Notes: generated from the letters alone by a model not told the origin. DNA of 34,926 nucleotides from Atlanticothrix silvestris CENA357 (GCF_016056295.1 NZ_JAECZB010000031.1:13957-48882); one strand, 5' to 3'. Counted from the stretch's first letter, positions 1-6,545 are shown. Program-made: numbers and translations.

Positions 1-1
1 T

Positions 2-358
2 ATCGGTGTATACATTACATCCCCTTCAGCATCTAGCCATTGGTATTCAGGAGGGGATTTTTTACAGGTATATTTAGTAGGTTTTGGGCTAGGACATGCA
101 CAGGGAGAGAGTTTAAGGATAGTTCTGAATAGATACCACATCTACAGGTTTACCAAGTTCCCCAACTACCCGGATGAGAATAGATACCTTATTTCGTTCG
201 CTCCTAAACCTTACCTCAAAGATGTCACTGTTAAGGTCTGGGAGTATGTCGGGACTAACCAAGGTGTAACCCTAGAGTCGCTGGACAGAAGCGTTAAGGC
301 TACCCAGCAACAGGTAGTAGCTGTCAAGGCACTCATTAACAAATTAAAAACACGGTAA
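2..358 (+). CDS. hypothetical protein, 5' end outside window
   Basis: An open frame runs from the first bases of the window to a TAA at 356-358 and gives 118 residues of the C-terminal end of a protein that starts upstream. I do not recognise the family. The first part is rich in aromatic residues, Gly and Ser (for example SSHWYSGGDFLQVYLVGFG). The last 30 residues (LESLDRSVKATQQQVVAVKALINKLKTR) look like an amphipathic or coiled helix, as seen at the ends of many structural or oligomeric proteins. A good intrinsic terminator follows 11 bases after the stop, which supports this being the end of a real transcription unit. It lies in the HIP1-poor accessory block. A phage structural role is possible but unsupported. 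Confidence 0.6.
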   Translation: MGVYITSPSASSHWYSGGDFLQVYLVGFGLGHAQGESLRIVLNRYHIYRFTKFPNYPDENRYLISFAPKPYLKDVTVKVWEYVGTNQGVTLESLDRSVKATQQQVVAVKALINKLKTR

Positions 359-368
359 ATATGACTAG

Positions 369-396
369 AAAGAGGGGATTCTCCCCTCTTTTTTTG
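369..396 (+). terminator. rho-independent terminator
   Basis: The 10-bp stem AAAGAGGGGA/TCCCCTCTTT (369-378 with 382-391) has a 3-base loop and runs into a T tract. It lies just after the stop codon at 358 and should end transcription of the partial gene. Confidence 0.85.
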
Positions 397-749
397 TCGC
401 TATAAAAAGTTTATTCTATACAGTTTTTAACTTTAATTATCCACAAGATAGGGTTAAAACATAGGCTATGTCAGGGTTATATTTTCCACAAACTATTTAT
501 AAATAAATGTAAATATTTTAACAGCATATTTTGTAACCCCTGCCAATACCAAATTTCGGGGTTTATTTAAAATAAAAAGTATGGTATAGATTCAAAAAAA
601 ATAAAACCATACATCGTATTTGTTTAAATATTTAATGTCAAGGTTTTTTAAAAACCGGAATAAAAATATTACGGATTATTACAAGCACTTGAAAAAAAAA
701 AAAAGGAATGCATAACCTCAAATGTAGGGCAACGATGAGGTTAAAAGAC
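397..749. other. AT-rich intergenic region with two DnaA-box sequences; candidate origin or promoter region
   Basis: This gap has no convincing gene. It contains TTATCCACA at 437-445, identical to the classical DnaA box, and TTTTCCACA at 482-490, the form described for cyanobacteria. Both are on the plus strand, with starts 45 bp apart. From about 490 to 705 the sequence is extremely AT-rich, as in a DNA-unwinding element. It also holds small inverted repeats: AACCCC/GGGGTT at 535-540 and 558-563, and GTATGGT/ACCATAC at 579-585 and 606-612. A purine run (691-707) precedes the first ATG of the next gene. Origin function is inferred; it could equally be the promoter region of the following genes. 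Confidence 0.4.
737..740 (+). promoter_or_regulatory. Shine-Dalgarno GAGG that favours the start at 750
   Basis: GAGG lies nine bases before the ATG at 750. The upstream in-frame ATGs at 708 and 735 have a GGA that abuts the codon or no clear site, so 750 is the better start. Confidence 0.4.
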
Positions 750-1025
750 ATGCCTAAGAAATCCGTGATTAATCCTAGAACCCAGATAGTCTCGCTTATT
801 CGCCATGCTTCGCTGGAATTATCGACCTTAGCTAATGAAGTGGAGCAGTTGGGAGATATGGCAAAACTTGAGAAGGCTTTAAAGAACTCCCCACAGATGA
901 TTGAGTTATTTAGAAAGGCTACCTGGGAATTGCAGAATGGCAGGCTGGATAAGGTTTCTGACCTTTTGAGCGAATCTCAGGATGAGGTAGCTAATGAGCA
1001 ATTAAGAGAGGTAGAGGCAGCTTAG
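750..1025 (+). CDS. small hypothetical protein of the accessory block
   Basis: Not recognised. With the start at 750 the product is about 91 residues, begins MPKKSVINPRTQ, is mostly helical and charged, and ends in an acidic tail (SESQDEVANEQLREVEAA). The frame is open back to an ATG at 708, which would add 14 residues, but the GAGG spaced nine bases before 750 makes the shorter form more likely. It is the first gene after the AT-rich DnaA-box region and is followed, 15 bases after its stop, by the first copy of the 12-bp repeat structure. It therefore seems to be its own transcription unit. A small regulator or accessory replication protein would fit the position, but nothing in the sequence shows it. 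Confidence 0.55.
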   Translation: MPKKSVINPRTQIVSLIRHASLELSTLANEVEQLGDMAKLEKALKNSPQMIELFRKATWELQNGRLDKVSDLLSESQDEVANEQLREVEAA

Positions 1026-1040
1026 TCTGTTGTAGAAAAT

Positions 1041-1096
1041 AGTTGAAGTAATACTTAGACTATTACTTCAACTAAATCAAACAACATAGAGAGACT
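1041..1096 (+). promoter_or_regulatory. operon-leader element A: 13-bp inverted repeat plus conserved leader
   Basis: A perfect inverted repeat AGTTGAAGTAATA / TATTACTTCAACT (1041-1053, 1061-1073) has a 7-base centre, CTTAGAC. It is followed by AAATCAA and ACAACATAGAGAGACT up to the ATG at 1097. It can also be read as 12-bp tandem units (TACTTAGACTAT then TACTTCAACTAA). The same architecture recurs at 2996-3050, and a variant at 6121-6180. It may be an operator for a dimeric protein, an iteron, or an RNA hairpin in the leader. Confidence 0.65.
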
Positions 1097-1387
1097 ATGA
1101 AAGAACAAATACATTGGACAGAAATTTTTGGGAATCCTTTAAGGTTCGGACTCCATCCCGCGATGCTGACCGAGAGAGGATATCGACTAAAAACTGTAGT
1201 CCCAATTAAAGGGGAAAGCAAAAAAGATAAGTTCCCTGTAGAGGTTTTATTCGATGAATCCTATGTGATTGCTCACCTTTCTCGAATACTGGAACAGCTA
1301 CAGCCACAAAAGTACAACGATTTTCAAGCGGTAGTTAGTAAAGCTTATGCCCATTGGAACGAGAAAAAGAAAAACAATAAAGAGTAA
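1097..1387 (+). CDS. small hypothetical protein, first gene of block II
   Basis: A 96-residue protein I do not recognise. It begins MKEQIHWTEIFGNPLRFGLHP, contains a predicted beta segment around FPVEVLFDESYVIAHL, and ends in a very lysine- and asparagine-rich tail (HWNEKKKNNKE). No membrane segment, signal peptide or catalytic motif is visible. It directly follows leader element A, with AGAGAG acting as a weak ribosome site. Its 3' end overlaps the start of the nuclease gene at 1347 by about 41 bases, so the two are probably co-translated. The overlap and the unbroken operon down to 2988 suggest it works with the nuclease and DUF4326 proteins, but its role is unknown. Confidence 0.6.
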   Translation: MKEQIHWTEIFGNPLRFGLHPAMLTERGYRLKTVVPIKGESKKDKFPVEVLFDESYVIAHLSRILEQLQPQKYNDFQAVVSKAYAHWNEKKKNNKE

Positions 1388-1820
1388 CCCATTTTGGTTT
1401 AACCCTAAAACAGGTAATGTTATTCCCGCTGGTACTCACCTAAAATCCGAACAGAAAAGACACCTTGAGTATTTTGACTCAGTTCTAGAGTTCAAGGTTT
1501 ACTGTCAACTAGTCAAAAAGTACGGTGAAACTTATGTTAGGAGACAGTTTGAAATACCGTTACTTTTTGAGGATGAGTTTTTCCCTGCTTTAAGTTGGAA
1601 GGTTGATTTCACGGTATTCACTCCTAGGGGATTACTGCTATTTGAAGCTAAGGGAGAATGGATACTCCACGATAACTATGCCCTCGCAGACTTCCGTAAA
1701 ACCCTAAGACTCTTACAGCTATTTCATCCTGACTATTTCAATTACCTAACTTTAGTCAGTGATAAAACTTGGAAGCTTCCAGGCTGTAACTTACAAGTGA
1801 TAGGGATAGGGGATATATGA
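1347..1820 (+). CDS. PD-(D/E)xK endonuclease-like protein (TnsA/DUF1064/resolvase-like)
   Basis: A 157-residue protein with the core of a PD-(D/E)xK nuclease. A glutamate lies in the first helix (E48 in SVLEFKVY), an aspartate ends a beta strand (D87 in SWKVDFTVF), and the E-x-K pair follows on the next strand (E100, K102 in LLLFEAKGEW). The spacing resembles TnsA N-terminal domains, phage DUF1064 proteins and small Holliday-junction resolvases. A single short domain of this kind usually cuts DNA during phage or plasmid recombination and replication. The ATG lies inside the preceding gene, without a clear ribosome site. The stop overlaps the next start as ATGA at 1817-1820. Which substrate it cuts cannot be told from the sequence. 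The fold call is good; the subfamily is uncertain. Confidence 0.75.
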   Translation: MPIGTRKRKTIKSNPFWFNPKTGNVIPAGTHLKSEQKRHLEYFDSVLEFKVYCQLVKKYGETYVRRQFEIPLLFEDEFFPALSWKVDFTVFTPRGLLLFEAKGEWILHDNYALADFRKTLRLLQLFHPDYFNYLTLVSDKTWKLPGCNLQVIGIGDI

Positions 1821-2251
1821 ACATCTTAGACATGGGTCTAGATTCCGAGTTATGGGATGAACCTACCCTTAAATATGTTGGTCGATCCAAGTATGCGTTA
1901 GGACTAGGGAACCCTTGGGGATATCAAAACAATAGACAAGCTAGGTTCATAGTCAATAATTTAGCTGAATCTCTCTACAGATATAGAGAATGGCTGATGA
2001 CTAGACTAGTACCTAATTGGATATCAGGGTTAGGTTTTACTGGTTTAAATGACTGGGAAAGAGATTATTTAGTCAAGGTTATTAACCTAGCTACCCAGAT
2101 AGAAAAGGGTGAAATTGATAGCTTGGGATGCTGGTGTATTAATGTCAAAAAATACCTAGTAGTTCCTGATGGTCTAGAAAAGTGTCATGCAGAGATACTG
2201 TACAAAGCTTGCTTACATTTAATCGCACATAAACAGGGAGCAATGTTATGA
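1817..2251 (+). CDS. DUF4326 domain-containing protein
   Basis: A 144-residue protein matching the DUF4326 pattern. It has an N-terminal YVGRSKYALGLGNPWGY segment (family form: Y-x-G-R...GNP), a helix ending in YREWL, and a C-terminal LGCWC (residues about 104-108) followed by KCHAEILYKACLHL (family form: LGCWC...CHA/GDVL). The conserved Cys and His residues suggest a metal or nucleotide site, but the family has no settled biochemical function; it is common in phages and plasmids. The C-terminal motif is interrupted by a short insertion between GCWC and CHA. The start overlaps the nuclease stop (ATGA), and the stop overlaps the next start at 2248, so this gene is translationally coupled on both sides. 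Confidence 0.78.
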   Translation: MNILDMGLDSELWDEPTLKYVGRSKYALGLGNPWGYQNNRQARFIVNNLAESLYRYREWLMTRLVPNWISGLGFTGLNDWERDYLVKVINLATQIEKGEIDSLGCWCINVKKYLVVPDGLEKCHAEILYKACLHLIAHKQGAML

Positions 2252-2988
2252 AACAGATGTATTACATCGAGAAAAAAGAGGGTGATAAATTCGCTCTGGT
2301 TGGTTGTTCTGAATGGTCTGAGGCTAACTCAGTAATAAGTTTTGATGAGTTAGGATTCTGTCAGGATGACGGTTTTTATCACTGCTTTGCTTACGCTACT
2401 AAAGTTACAGAGATAGGTTGTTTTGGTGATAAAAACTGGAAATTTGAACCCCAGTTAGTGAAGTTTAAATTAGCTAAAAAGGACTACCAAAAAGAGGATA
2501 AGCAAAAGAACAAAGTAGATGTTAAACAATCACGGTTAGAGCGTTGGTTATGTGATTTGTTTAATGGACTAGAAGAGGGGGTAATTTATAAGGGGTTTAT
2601 TAACTTAAAGGATGACCCCTACTGTGATTTATTCATAACCAAGATAGACCCCAAAGGACAACCAATACCTGAACCATTGCTTAAACAGATGTTATCGATG
2701 TCTGTTGATATAGAACCTGTTGAAACACCAGAACATATCAAGCCTGAAGATATTAAAGCCCCTAACGGTAAAGGTAGCTGGGGTAAGGGTGGGTACGGTG
2801 GAAAGCCTGGACAGACAGAGATTGAGAAGCTAACCGATAGGATGAGTTTTATCTGTTCCCAGGTCAATGCCATGAATGAAGGCATACCAGTAGAGAATCT
2901 AGCCCAATTGGCTGATGTTCTATCAGGAGCCGAAAATAAAAAGGCAATACGAGAAGTACTAGACCTCTGCATTGCCTTAATGTCTTAG
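2248..2988 (+). CDS. hypothetical protein with Gly-rich linker, last gene of block II
   Basis: A 246-residue protein of unknown family. Residues 1-80 are rich in aromatic residues and look like a beta domain. A basic stretch (KLAKKDYQKEDKQKNKVDVKQSR) leads to a second domain at about 95-150 (RLERWLCDLFNGLEEGVIYKG). A Pro/Gly/Lys-rich linker (about 160-183, with GKGSWGKGGYGGKPG) follows, and then a helical C-terminal domain. A folded N-terminus, a Gly-rich linker and a helical tail is a layout shared with many nucleic-acid-binding proteins of mobile elements, including divergent single-stranded DNA-binding proteins. I see no OB-fold signature that would prove this. The start has GGGAG seven bases upstream and overlaps the previous stop. 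Leader element B begins seven bases after the stop. Confidence 0.62.
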   Translation: MKQMYYIEKKEGDKFALVGCSEWSEANSVISFDELGFCQDDGFYHCFAYATKVTEIGCFGDKNWKFEPQLVKFKLAKKDYQKEDKQKNKVDVKQSRLERWLCDLFNGLEEGVIYKGFINLKDDPYCDLFITKIDPKGQPIPEPLLKQMLSMSVDIEPVETPEHIKPEDIKAPNGKGSWGKGGYGGKPGQTEIEKLTDRMSFICSQVNAMNEGIPVENLAQLADVLSGAENKKAIREVLDLCIALMS

Positions 2989-2995
2989 TTTCAAT

Positions 2996-3050
2996 ACTTG
3001 GAGTAATACTTCAACTATTACTCCAAGTAATTCCAACAACATAGAAAGAA
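2996..3050 (+). promoter_or_regulatory. operon-leader element B: 13-bp inverted repeat plus conserved leader
   Basis: A perfect inverted repeat ACTTGGAGTAATA / TATTACTCCAAGT (2996-3008, 3016-3028) has a 7-base centre, CTTCAAC, followed by AATTCCAACAACATAGAAAGAA to the ATG at 3051. Compared with element A, two stem positions differ (second and sixth), and both are compensated in the other arm. The centre length (7) and the distance to the ATG (22 against 23 bases) are nearly the same. The paired changes show that the symmetry itself is maintained. Confidence 0.7.
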
Positions 3051-4274
3051 ATGGAATCTACAACAGTTTACCTTGACCCCAACGAATTTTACAGACAAGA
3101 AATGGATAGCTGGGAGGAATTATGGGATGAGGACATGAGCTTGTATGGAAATGTCCACAGTATCCTAAGTCAGGCTGTCCTCCTACCTCAAAAAGATTTA
3201 ATGCTGCCTATTGTCGCTACCTACCTTTTAATCCCTAGTAAGTGGGCTAGGGTTCTACCTATCCTTTTTAGCTGGGGTGGTAAAGGTTCTGGAAAATCTA
3301 CTACTGCGATATTTGCTGCTAAATTGCATGGGATAAACTCTACGTTCTCAGCTACCGATACATTTTCAGCTATCAGGAATGCATTAGATAACATGCGATG
3401 GATTGACCCCAATGACAAGGATATGGAGAAAGAGGGAGCGATTCTACCTTGGGATAATATCCACACTGGAACCCTGAAAAAGGATGAGAGGATTTACCAA
3501 ATGTTGTTATTTGGGTATTCACGGGCTACGGATAAAATTTCAATTGCTCAAACAGACGGAACTAACAGAGAGTTTTTTGTTTTCTCTCCTAAGATTATCT
3601 CTTCAGTTGATGACTTACACCTTAATCCTGACTTTGAAGAATTACATAGGAGATTGTTAATTATTCCTCATAAAAGTTATGAGGCATTTACCCTAGAAGA
3701 AAAGAAAGCCTATGAAGATTTTGACATTTCTACAGATAGAATCGACCTTGATTCTATTCACTGGGATGGTATTTCTGACAAGTTCTTGGAGTTTTGGAAT
3801 AACCCTGAGAATTGCAAGCTATATGCAAAATATAGGACTATCCTCACCAAAAAAGGAAAGAAAGAATTTAAACACAATATCAAGTCTGAACAGTGGTTAG
3901 TGAGTATTGATTTAATAGTTACTGGGTTGGTCACTGGTGCTTGGAGGTCAATTCCTGAAGCTATTAACCATTTAGAGGCTTATTGGGAATATGCGAATAA
4001 AAACATATTCAACCAATCAACAGCAACCATTGAACATTTAGAGGTTTTTATTGAAGAAGAGGTAGGAGTTTCTAAACAATTAAATAAACAATTGGAGGAA
4101 GCTGGTAGAACAGGATTACCGTTAAGGATTGACCCTCAGAAATTAAAAACTAGATTGTCGTACCACAAGGATAGAGGGGAGTTAGATATCATCCCTAATC
4201 AGCCTGAAATTATTAGATTAATGAATGTTTTAGGTTGGAGGCTAACAGCTAAGGGATGGATAGAGAAAAAATAG
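3051..4274 (+). CDS. P-loop ATPase, putative replication helicase/primase-associated protein
   Basis: A 407-residue protein with a clear Walker A motif, GGKGSGKST (residues 76-84), after a hydrophobic strand (RVLPILFSW). A Walker B-like strand AILPWDNIH (about 130-138), a sensor-1-like segment FFVFSPKIISSVDDL (175-189) and a probable arginine finger (HRRLLIIPH, 199-207) complete an AAA+/SF3-type ATPase layout. The C-terminal 180 residues are helical and may form a winged-helix DNA-binding domain (near RIDPQKLKTRLSYHKDRGELDI). Such proteins are typical replication ATPases of cyanobacterial plasmids, phages and islands. Walker B has Asp-Asn rather than Asp-Glu. It opens block III behind leader element B. 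The helicase role is inferred; the ATPase call is solid. Confidence 0.75.
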   Translation: MESTTVYLDPNEFYRQEMDSWEELWDEDMSLYGNVHSILSQAVLLPQKDLMLPIVATYLLIPSKWARVLPILFSWGGKGSGKSTTAIFAAKLHGINSTFSATDTFSAIRNALDNMRWIDPNDKDMEKEGAILPWDNIHTGTLKKDERIYQMLLFGYSRATDKISIAQTDGTNREFFVFSPKIISSVDDLHLNPDFEELHRRLLIIPHKSYEAFTLEEKKAYEDFDISTDRIDLDSIHWDGISDKFLEFWNNPENCKLYAKYRTILTKKGKKEFKHNIKSEQWLVSIDLIVTGLVTGAWRSIPEAINHLEAYWEYANKNIFNQSTATIEHLEVFIEEEVGVSKQLNKQLEEAGRTGLPLRIDPQKLKTRLSYHKDRGELDIIPNQPEIIRLMNVLGWRLTAKGWIEKK

Positions 4275-4570
4275 AATGGTGTGTGTTTTGTTGGAAAGAA
4301 TTTATTACTAGAAAAATGTATGTGACGTTCAATTTTTCTAGTCTTGATACTGCGGTTGTCTGGATAGCTAAAAACGAAACTAAAGACTTAGCTGAAAGAA
4401 TTAGGAAGTTTCAAAAAATCAGACAATTAATGTCGGAGAACGAAAGTAATGTTTTAATCTGTTCCGATGACCATGAATTATCACAATGGATTTTATGTCA
4501 TGAGTCAATGGTTAATTTGATGATTGAACAATTCCATAAACACCATATACAGGTAGTTAATAGGGGGTAA
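4256..4570 (+). CDS. small hypothetical protein, block III
   Basis: A 104-residue protein I do not recognise. The N-terminus has two cysteines close together (WCVFCWKEF) and is followed by an aromatic beta segment (KMYVTFNFSS). The rest is helical and charged (DLAERIRKFQKIRQLM), with further Cys and His residues later on (ICSDDHELSQWILCHES, HKHH). A metal-binding role is possible but not shown by a standard spacing. The ATG overlaps the end of the ATPase gene by 19 bases. A shorter start at 4316 (MYVTFNF) would remove the Cys pair, so the N-terminus is uncertain. Confidence 0.5.
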   Translation: MDREKIEWCVFCWKEFITRKMYVTFNFSSLDTAVVWIAKNETKDLAERIRKFQKIRQLMSENESNVLICSDDHELSQWILCHESMVNLMIEQFHKHHIQVVNRG

Positions 4571-4576
4571 AAAACA

Positions 4577-4966
4577 ATGTCTAGGGTAATAATCAAACTT
4601 TCTTCTTGTGAGACACCTATAACCATAATCCCAGTAGATGATGAGGCTTTAAAGGTTGAATCAATTAGAAATAATATTGGTGATTCATCATCTGAATCAT
4701 CAATGAGTATTCTTTATAAATGCTTTGAGGGTATGCCCGAAGTTATGGTTATCTGCGATGCGTTAGGGATACTCAAAGAGTTACCTGTAACTATCCAGTT
4801 ACCTGACCATCAGATAGCGGGTGATGTGGTGATTTGTGAGTTTAGAAGTAAAGATGAAAAGGAGGAATATGACTTTTATGGGATGAGTATTGAGAAGTCA
4901 GCTAAGGTTTTGAAGCTTTTATTTCCTTATGGAATGAATATGGTAACTCTAGGAGGCTGGAAATGA
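4577..4966 (+). CDS. hypothetical protein, block III
   Basis: A 129-residue acidic protein of unknown family. It begins MSRVIIKLSSCETPITIIPVD, has a Ser-rich stretch (GDSSSESSMS), then alternating beta and helical segments (PEVMVICDALGILKELPVTI) and ends LGGWK. No catalytic motif, membrane helix or signal peptide is visible. A good ribosome site (GGGGGT, 4563-4568) lies eight bases before the ATG, which supports translation. The stop overlaps the next start as ATGA. Confidence 0.55.
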   Translation: MSRVIIKLSSCETPITIIPVDDEALKVESIRNNIGDSSSESSMSILYKCFEGMPEVMVICDALGILKELPVTIQLPDHQIAGDVVICEFRSKDEKEEYDFYGMSIEKSAKVLKLLFPYGMNMVTLGGWK

Positions 4967-5184
4967 TGAGAAGTCAGATTTTAAAAAATGATTACAGGAT
5001 ATCTATTAGCAAGTTTAAGGTTAAATTCAATTCTTGGTTGCCTGACTATGAATTTAATTACAGAGTCACGGTTTATAGTCCTGATAATCAAGTCTGTGAG
5101 GAAATAAAGGAGCGTCTATACCTGGACATTAATCTACGGTTTGCTGAGTTAAAGAAAAAGTATGAGGTGATCGGGAATGATTGA
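4963..5184 (+). CDS. small hypothetical protein, block III
   Basis: A 73-residue basic protein without a recognised family. It consists of beta-prone segments (YRISISKFKVKFNSWL, FNYRVTVYSPD) and a C-terminal helix (RLYLDINLRFAELKKKYEV). A near-perfect Shine-Dalgarno, AGGAGG (4951-4956), lies six bases upstream of the first of two tandem ATGs. The gene overlaps its neighbours on both sides (ATGA upstream, 8 bases downstream), as expected for a translationally coupled operon. Confidence 0.52.
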   Translation: MMRSQILKNDYRISISKFKVKFNSWLPDYEFNYRVTVYSPDNQVCEEIKERLYLDINLRFAELKKKYEVIGND

Positions 5185-5365
5185 ATTAAAGCTTACTTAC
5201 CTACAAGCAACAACTCTCTTTGATTTTTTATCCATCAGATTAGAAGTGGTAGGAGAGCATGAACCTGAAATAAAAGAAATTAGGGATTTGTTGCTAATGG
5301 AAAAAGACAATTATGAACAAAGTGAGATTGATAGGTTAAAAAACAAAGGTGAAAATAATGAATAA
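5177..5365 (+). CDS. small hypothetical protein, block III
   Basis: A 62-residue, largely helical, acidic protein (LTYLQATTLFDFLSIRLEVV, then EPEIKEIRDLLLMEKDNYEQSEIDRL). The family is not recognised. GAGGTGA (5164-5170) six bases upstream of the ATG is a good ribosome site. It overlaps the preceding gene by 8 bases and the following one by 8 bases. Confidence 0.5.
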   Translation: MIELKLTYLQATTLFDFLSIRLEVVGEHEPEIKEIRDLLLMEKDNYEQSEIDRLKNKGENNE

Positions 5366-6089
5366 GGCTAAACGTGCAGTGATTAAGATTGCAAGTATCG
5401 AGGTTGAGGTATTCCAGTTACCTACTGGGGAATATGTGATGAGTCAATCTCAGGTAGGTAAAGCAGCAGGAGTACAAGGGGTTTTGATGTTACGTTTTTT
5501 GGATGAAAAATGGCTACAAGGTAAGCTGGATAAGGACTATAGAAATTACAAAATACCATCGGTTAATGATTCATCCAACAGGGGAGGGAATAACAACCCT
5601 ATCAAGGTTATTCCTATCAGCCTAGCTAGTGCATTCTGGATTAGTCAGACTGCTAAGGGGAACATCACAGCTGAGGCTTTAGCTTATGCCTGTGTAGAAG
5701 AAACATTACAACGTAGGTGTGATAGGGCTTTTAACCAGATACAGACTGAGGAGGAATATGAAAGAGAAACTGGCATTAAGTACCAGACATGGTTAGAATC
5801 TAGGGAATTTTTAAGGGATGCTCATTCGTCATTTGTTAACTGTTGCAATGCCAATGATTTTAGGTCAGCGATCGCTCATGACAAAATCACCCTAGCAGTC
5901 TGTGGGAAAACAGCTAGGGAATTAAGGGAGTTGGAAGTCATGGAGGGAGACCCCAAGGTAGGGTTAAACCACATTGATGACAAGGATGTATTGGTAATGA
6001 TAGCTAGGGTGAAACTAGAATTTAGCAGGTATCGAGTCGGGAATGTTGATGAACGGATTAAAAGGGCAATGAAGGCAGTTGATAACTAG
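5358..6089 (+). CDS. antirepressor-like conserved cyanobacterial protein
   Basis: About 243 residues. The N-terminal part (VEVFQLPTGEYVMSQSQVGKAAG, then LMLRFLDEKWL) has the look of the short beta-hairpin plus helix found in BRO-N/antirepressor-type DNA-binding domains. The middle contains IPISLASAFWISQTAKGN and CVEETLQRRCDRAFN. The C-terminal part (SREFLRDAHSSFVNCC, then EGDPKVGLNHIDDKDVLVMIARVK) is, from memory, typical of a family repeated in many cyanobacterial genomes, often near mobile elements. A regulator that controls the element is the most natural reading but is inferred. I chose the ATG at 5358 because AAAGGTGA (5346-5352) serves it well; a GTG at 5349 lies inside that ribosome site. 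The only exact HIP1 octamer of the left block (5868-5875) lies in this gene. Confidence 0.6.
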   Translation: MNKAKRAVIKIASIEVEVFQLPTGEYVMSQSQVGKAAGVQGVLMLRFLDEKWLQGKLDKDYRNYKIPSVNDSSNRGGNNNPIKVIPISLASAFWISQTAKGNITAEALAYACVEETLQRRCDRAFNQIQTEEEYERETGIKYQTWLESREFLRDAHSSFVNCCNANDFRSAIAHDKITLAVCGKTARELRELEVMEGDPKVGLNHIDDKDVLVMIARVKLEFSRYRVGNVDERIKRAMKAVDN

Positions 6090-6090
6090 A

Positions 6091-6192
6091 GGCTATATCC
6101 CTATGTCTGTCTATGTTCTTTATTACTTGGACTATTACTTGGACTATTACTCCAACTAAATTTCATAACAGATAGACATAGGGGTATAAGCC
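6091..6192 (+). repeat. element C: three 12-bp repeats inside a long imperfect inverted repeat
   Basis: Tandem units TATTACTTGGAC (6121-6132), TATTACTTGGAC (6133-6144) and TATTACTCCAACT (6145-6157) are followed by AAATTTCATAACAGATAGACA, which resembles the leader of elements A and B. The units are enclosed by arms at 6091-6111 and 6171-6192 (core CCCTATGTCTGTC against GATAGACATAGGG, plus GGCT/AGCC ends) that could form a stem of about 20 bp with one bulge. It begins directly after the stop codon at 6089 and precedes the gene at 6219. It may be an operator or iteron cluster, a terminator-like structure, or both. Confidence 0.6.
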
Positions 6193-6218
6193 ATATACCC
6201 TTAACCTAAACTCAAACG

Positions 6219-6545
6219 ATGCAAACTTTACCTATAGTTGACTGGAAATACTTAACCCTCCCTAATGGAGGTTCCATTACAGTTGGGAGTGAGTATTGGT
6301 ACGAATGGCTGGAGTCAGTGGATAGCTTCTATTACAAAGACCCCTGGGGTTCATTCACTGTTACCAGGAAAGGGAGGGGTAAGTATTGGTATGGGCATAA
6401 AACAATCTGGAACCAAAAGAGAACCCTTTACCTAGGATTGTCTTGTACCCTTAACCTAGATAAGTTGTTTAGGGGCAGGGAGCTAATTAATTTTTCTGAC
6501 CTGGGGTGGAGAGAGTTACGATCGCCCAAGAGGAAAAGAGGTTAA
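6219..6545 (+). CDS. small protein with AP2/integrase-arm-like module
   Basis: A 108-residue protein. Residues 25-80 (WYEWLESVDSFYY, then GSFTVTRKGRGKYWYGHK, then RTLYLG and LNLDKLF) match a module I know from cyanobacterial LuxR-like and integrase-like proteins. Its usual form is W-x-x-WL, SF, G-S-F-T-x-R-K-E, YWYAYR, YLG, LTLERL. It resembles the three-stranded DNA-binding domain that integrases use to bind arm sites. Here the module stands alone, without a recombinase or ATPase domain, so a small DNA-binding regulator or directionality factor is plausible. The C-terminus is basic (LRSPKRKRG). It is the last gene of the accessory block and is preceded by element C. The DNA-binding role is inferred. 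Confidence 0.6.
   Translation: MQTLPIVDWKYLTLPNGGSITVGSEYWYEWLESVDSFYYKDPWGSFTVTRKGRGKYWYGHKTIWNQKRTLYLGLSCTLNLDKLFRGRELINFSDLGWRELRSPKRKRG

Noticed and set aside
1041-3028. Elements A and B as ordinary terminators
   Set aside because: The stems are AT-rich, are not followed by a T tract, and precede the ATGs at constant distance, so an operator or leader role fits better.
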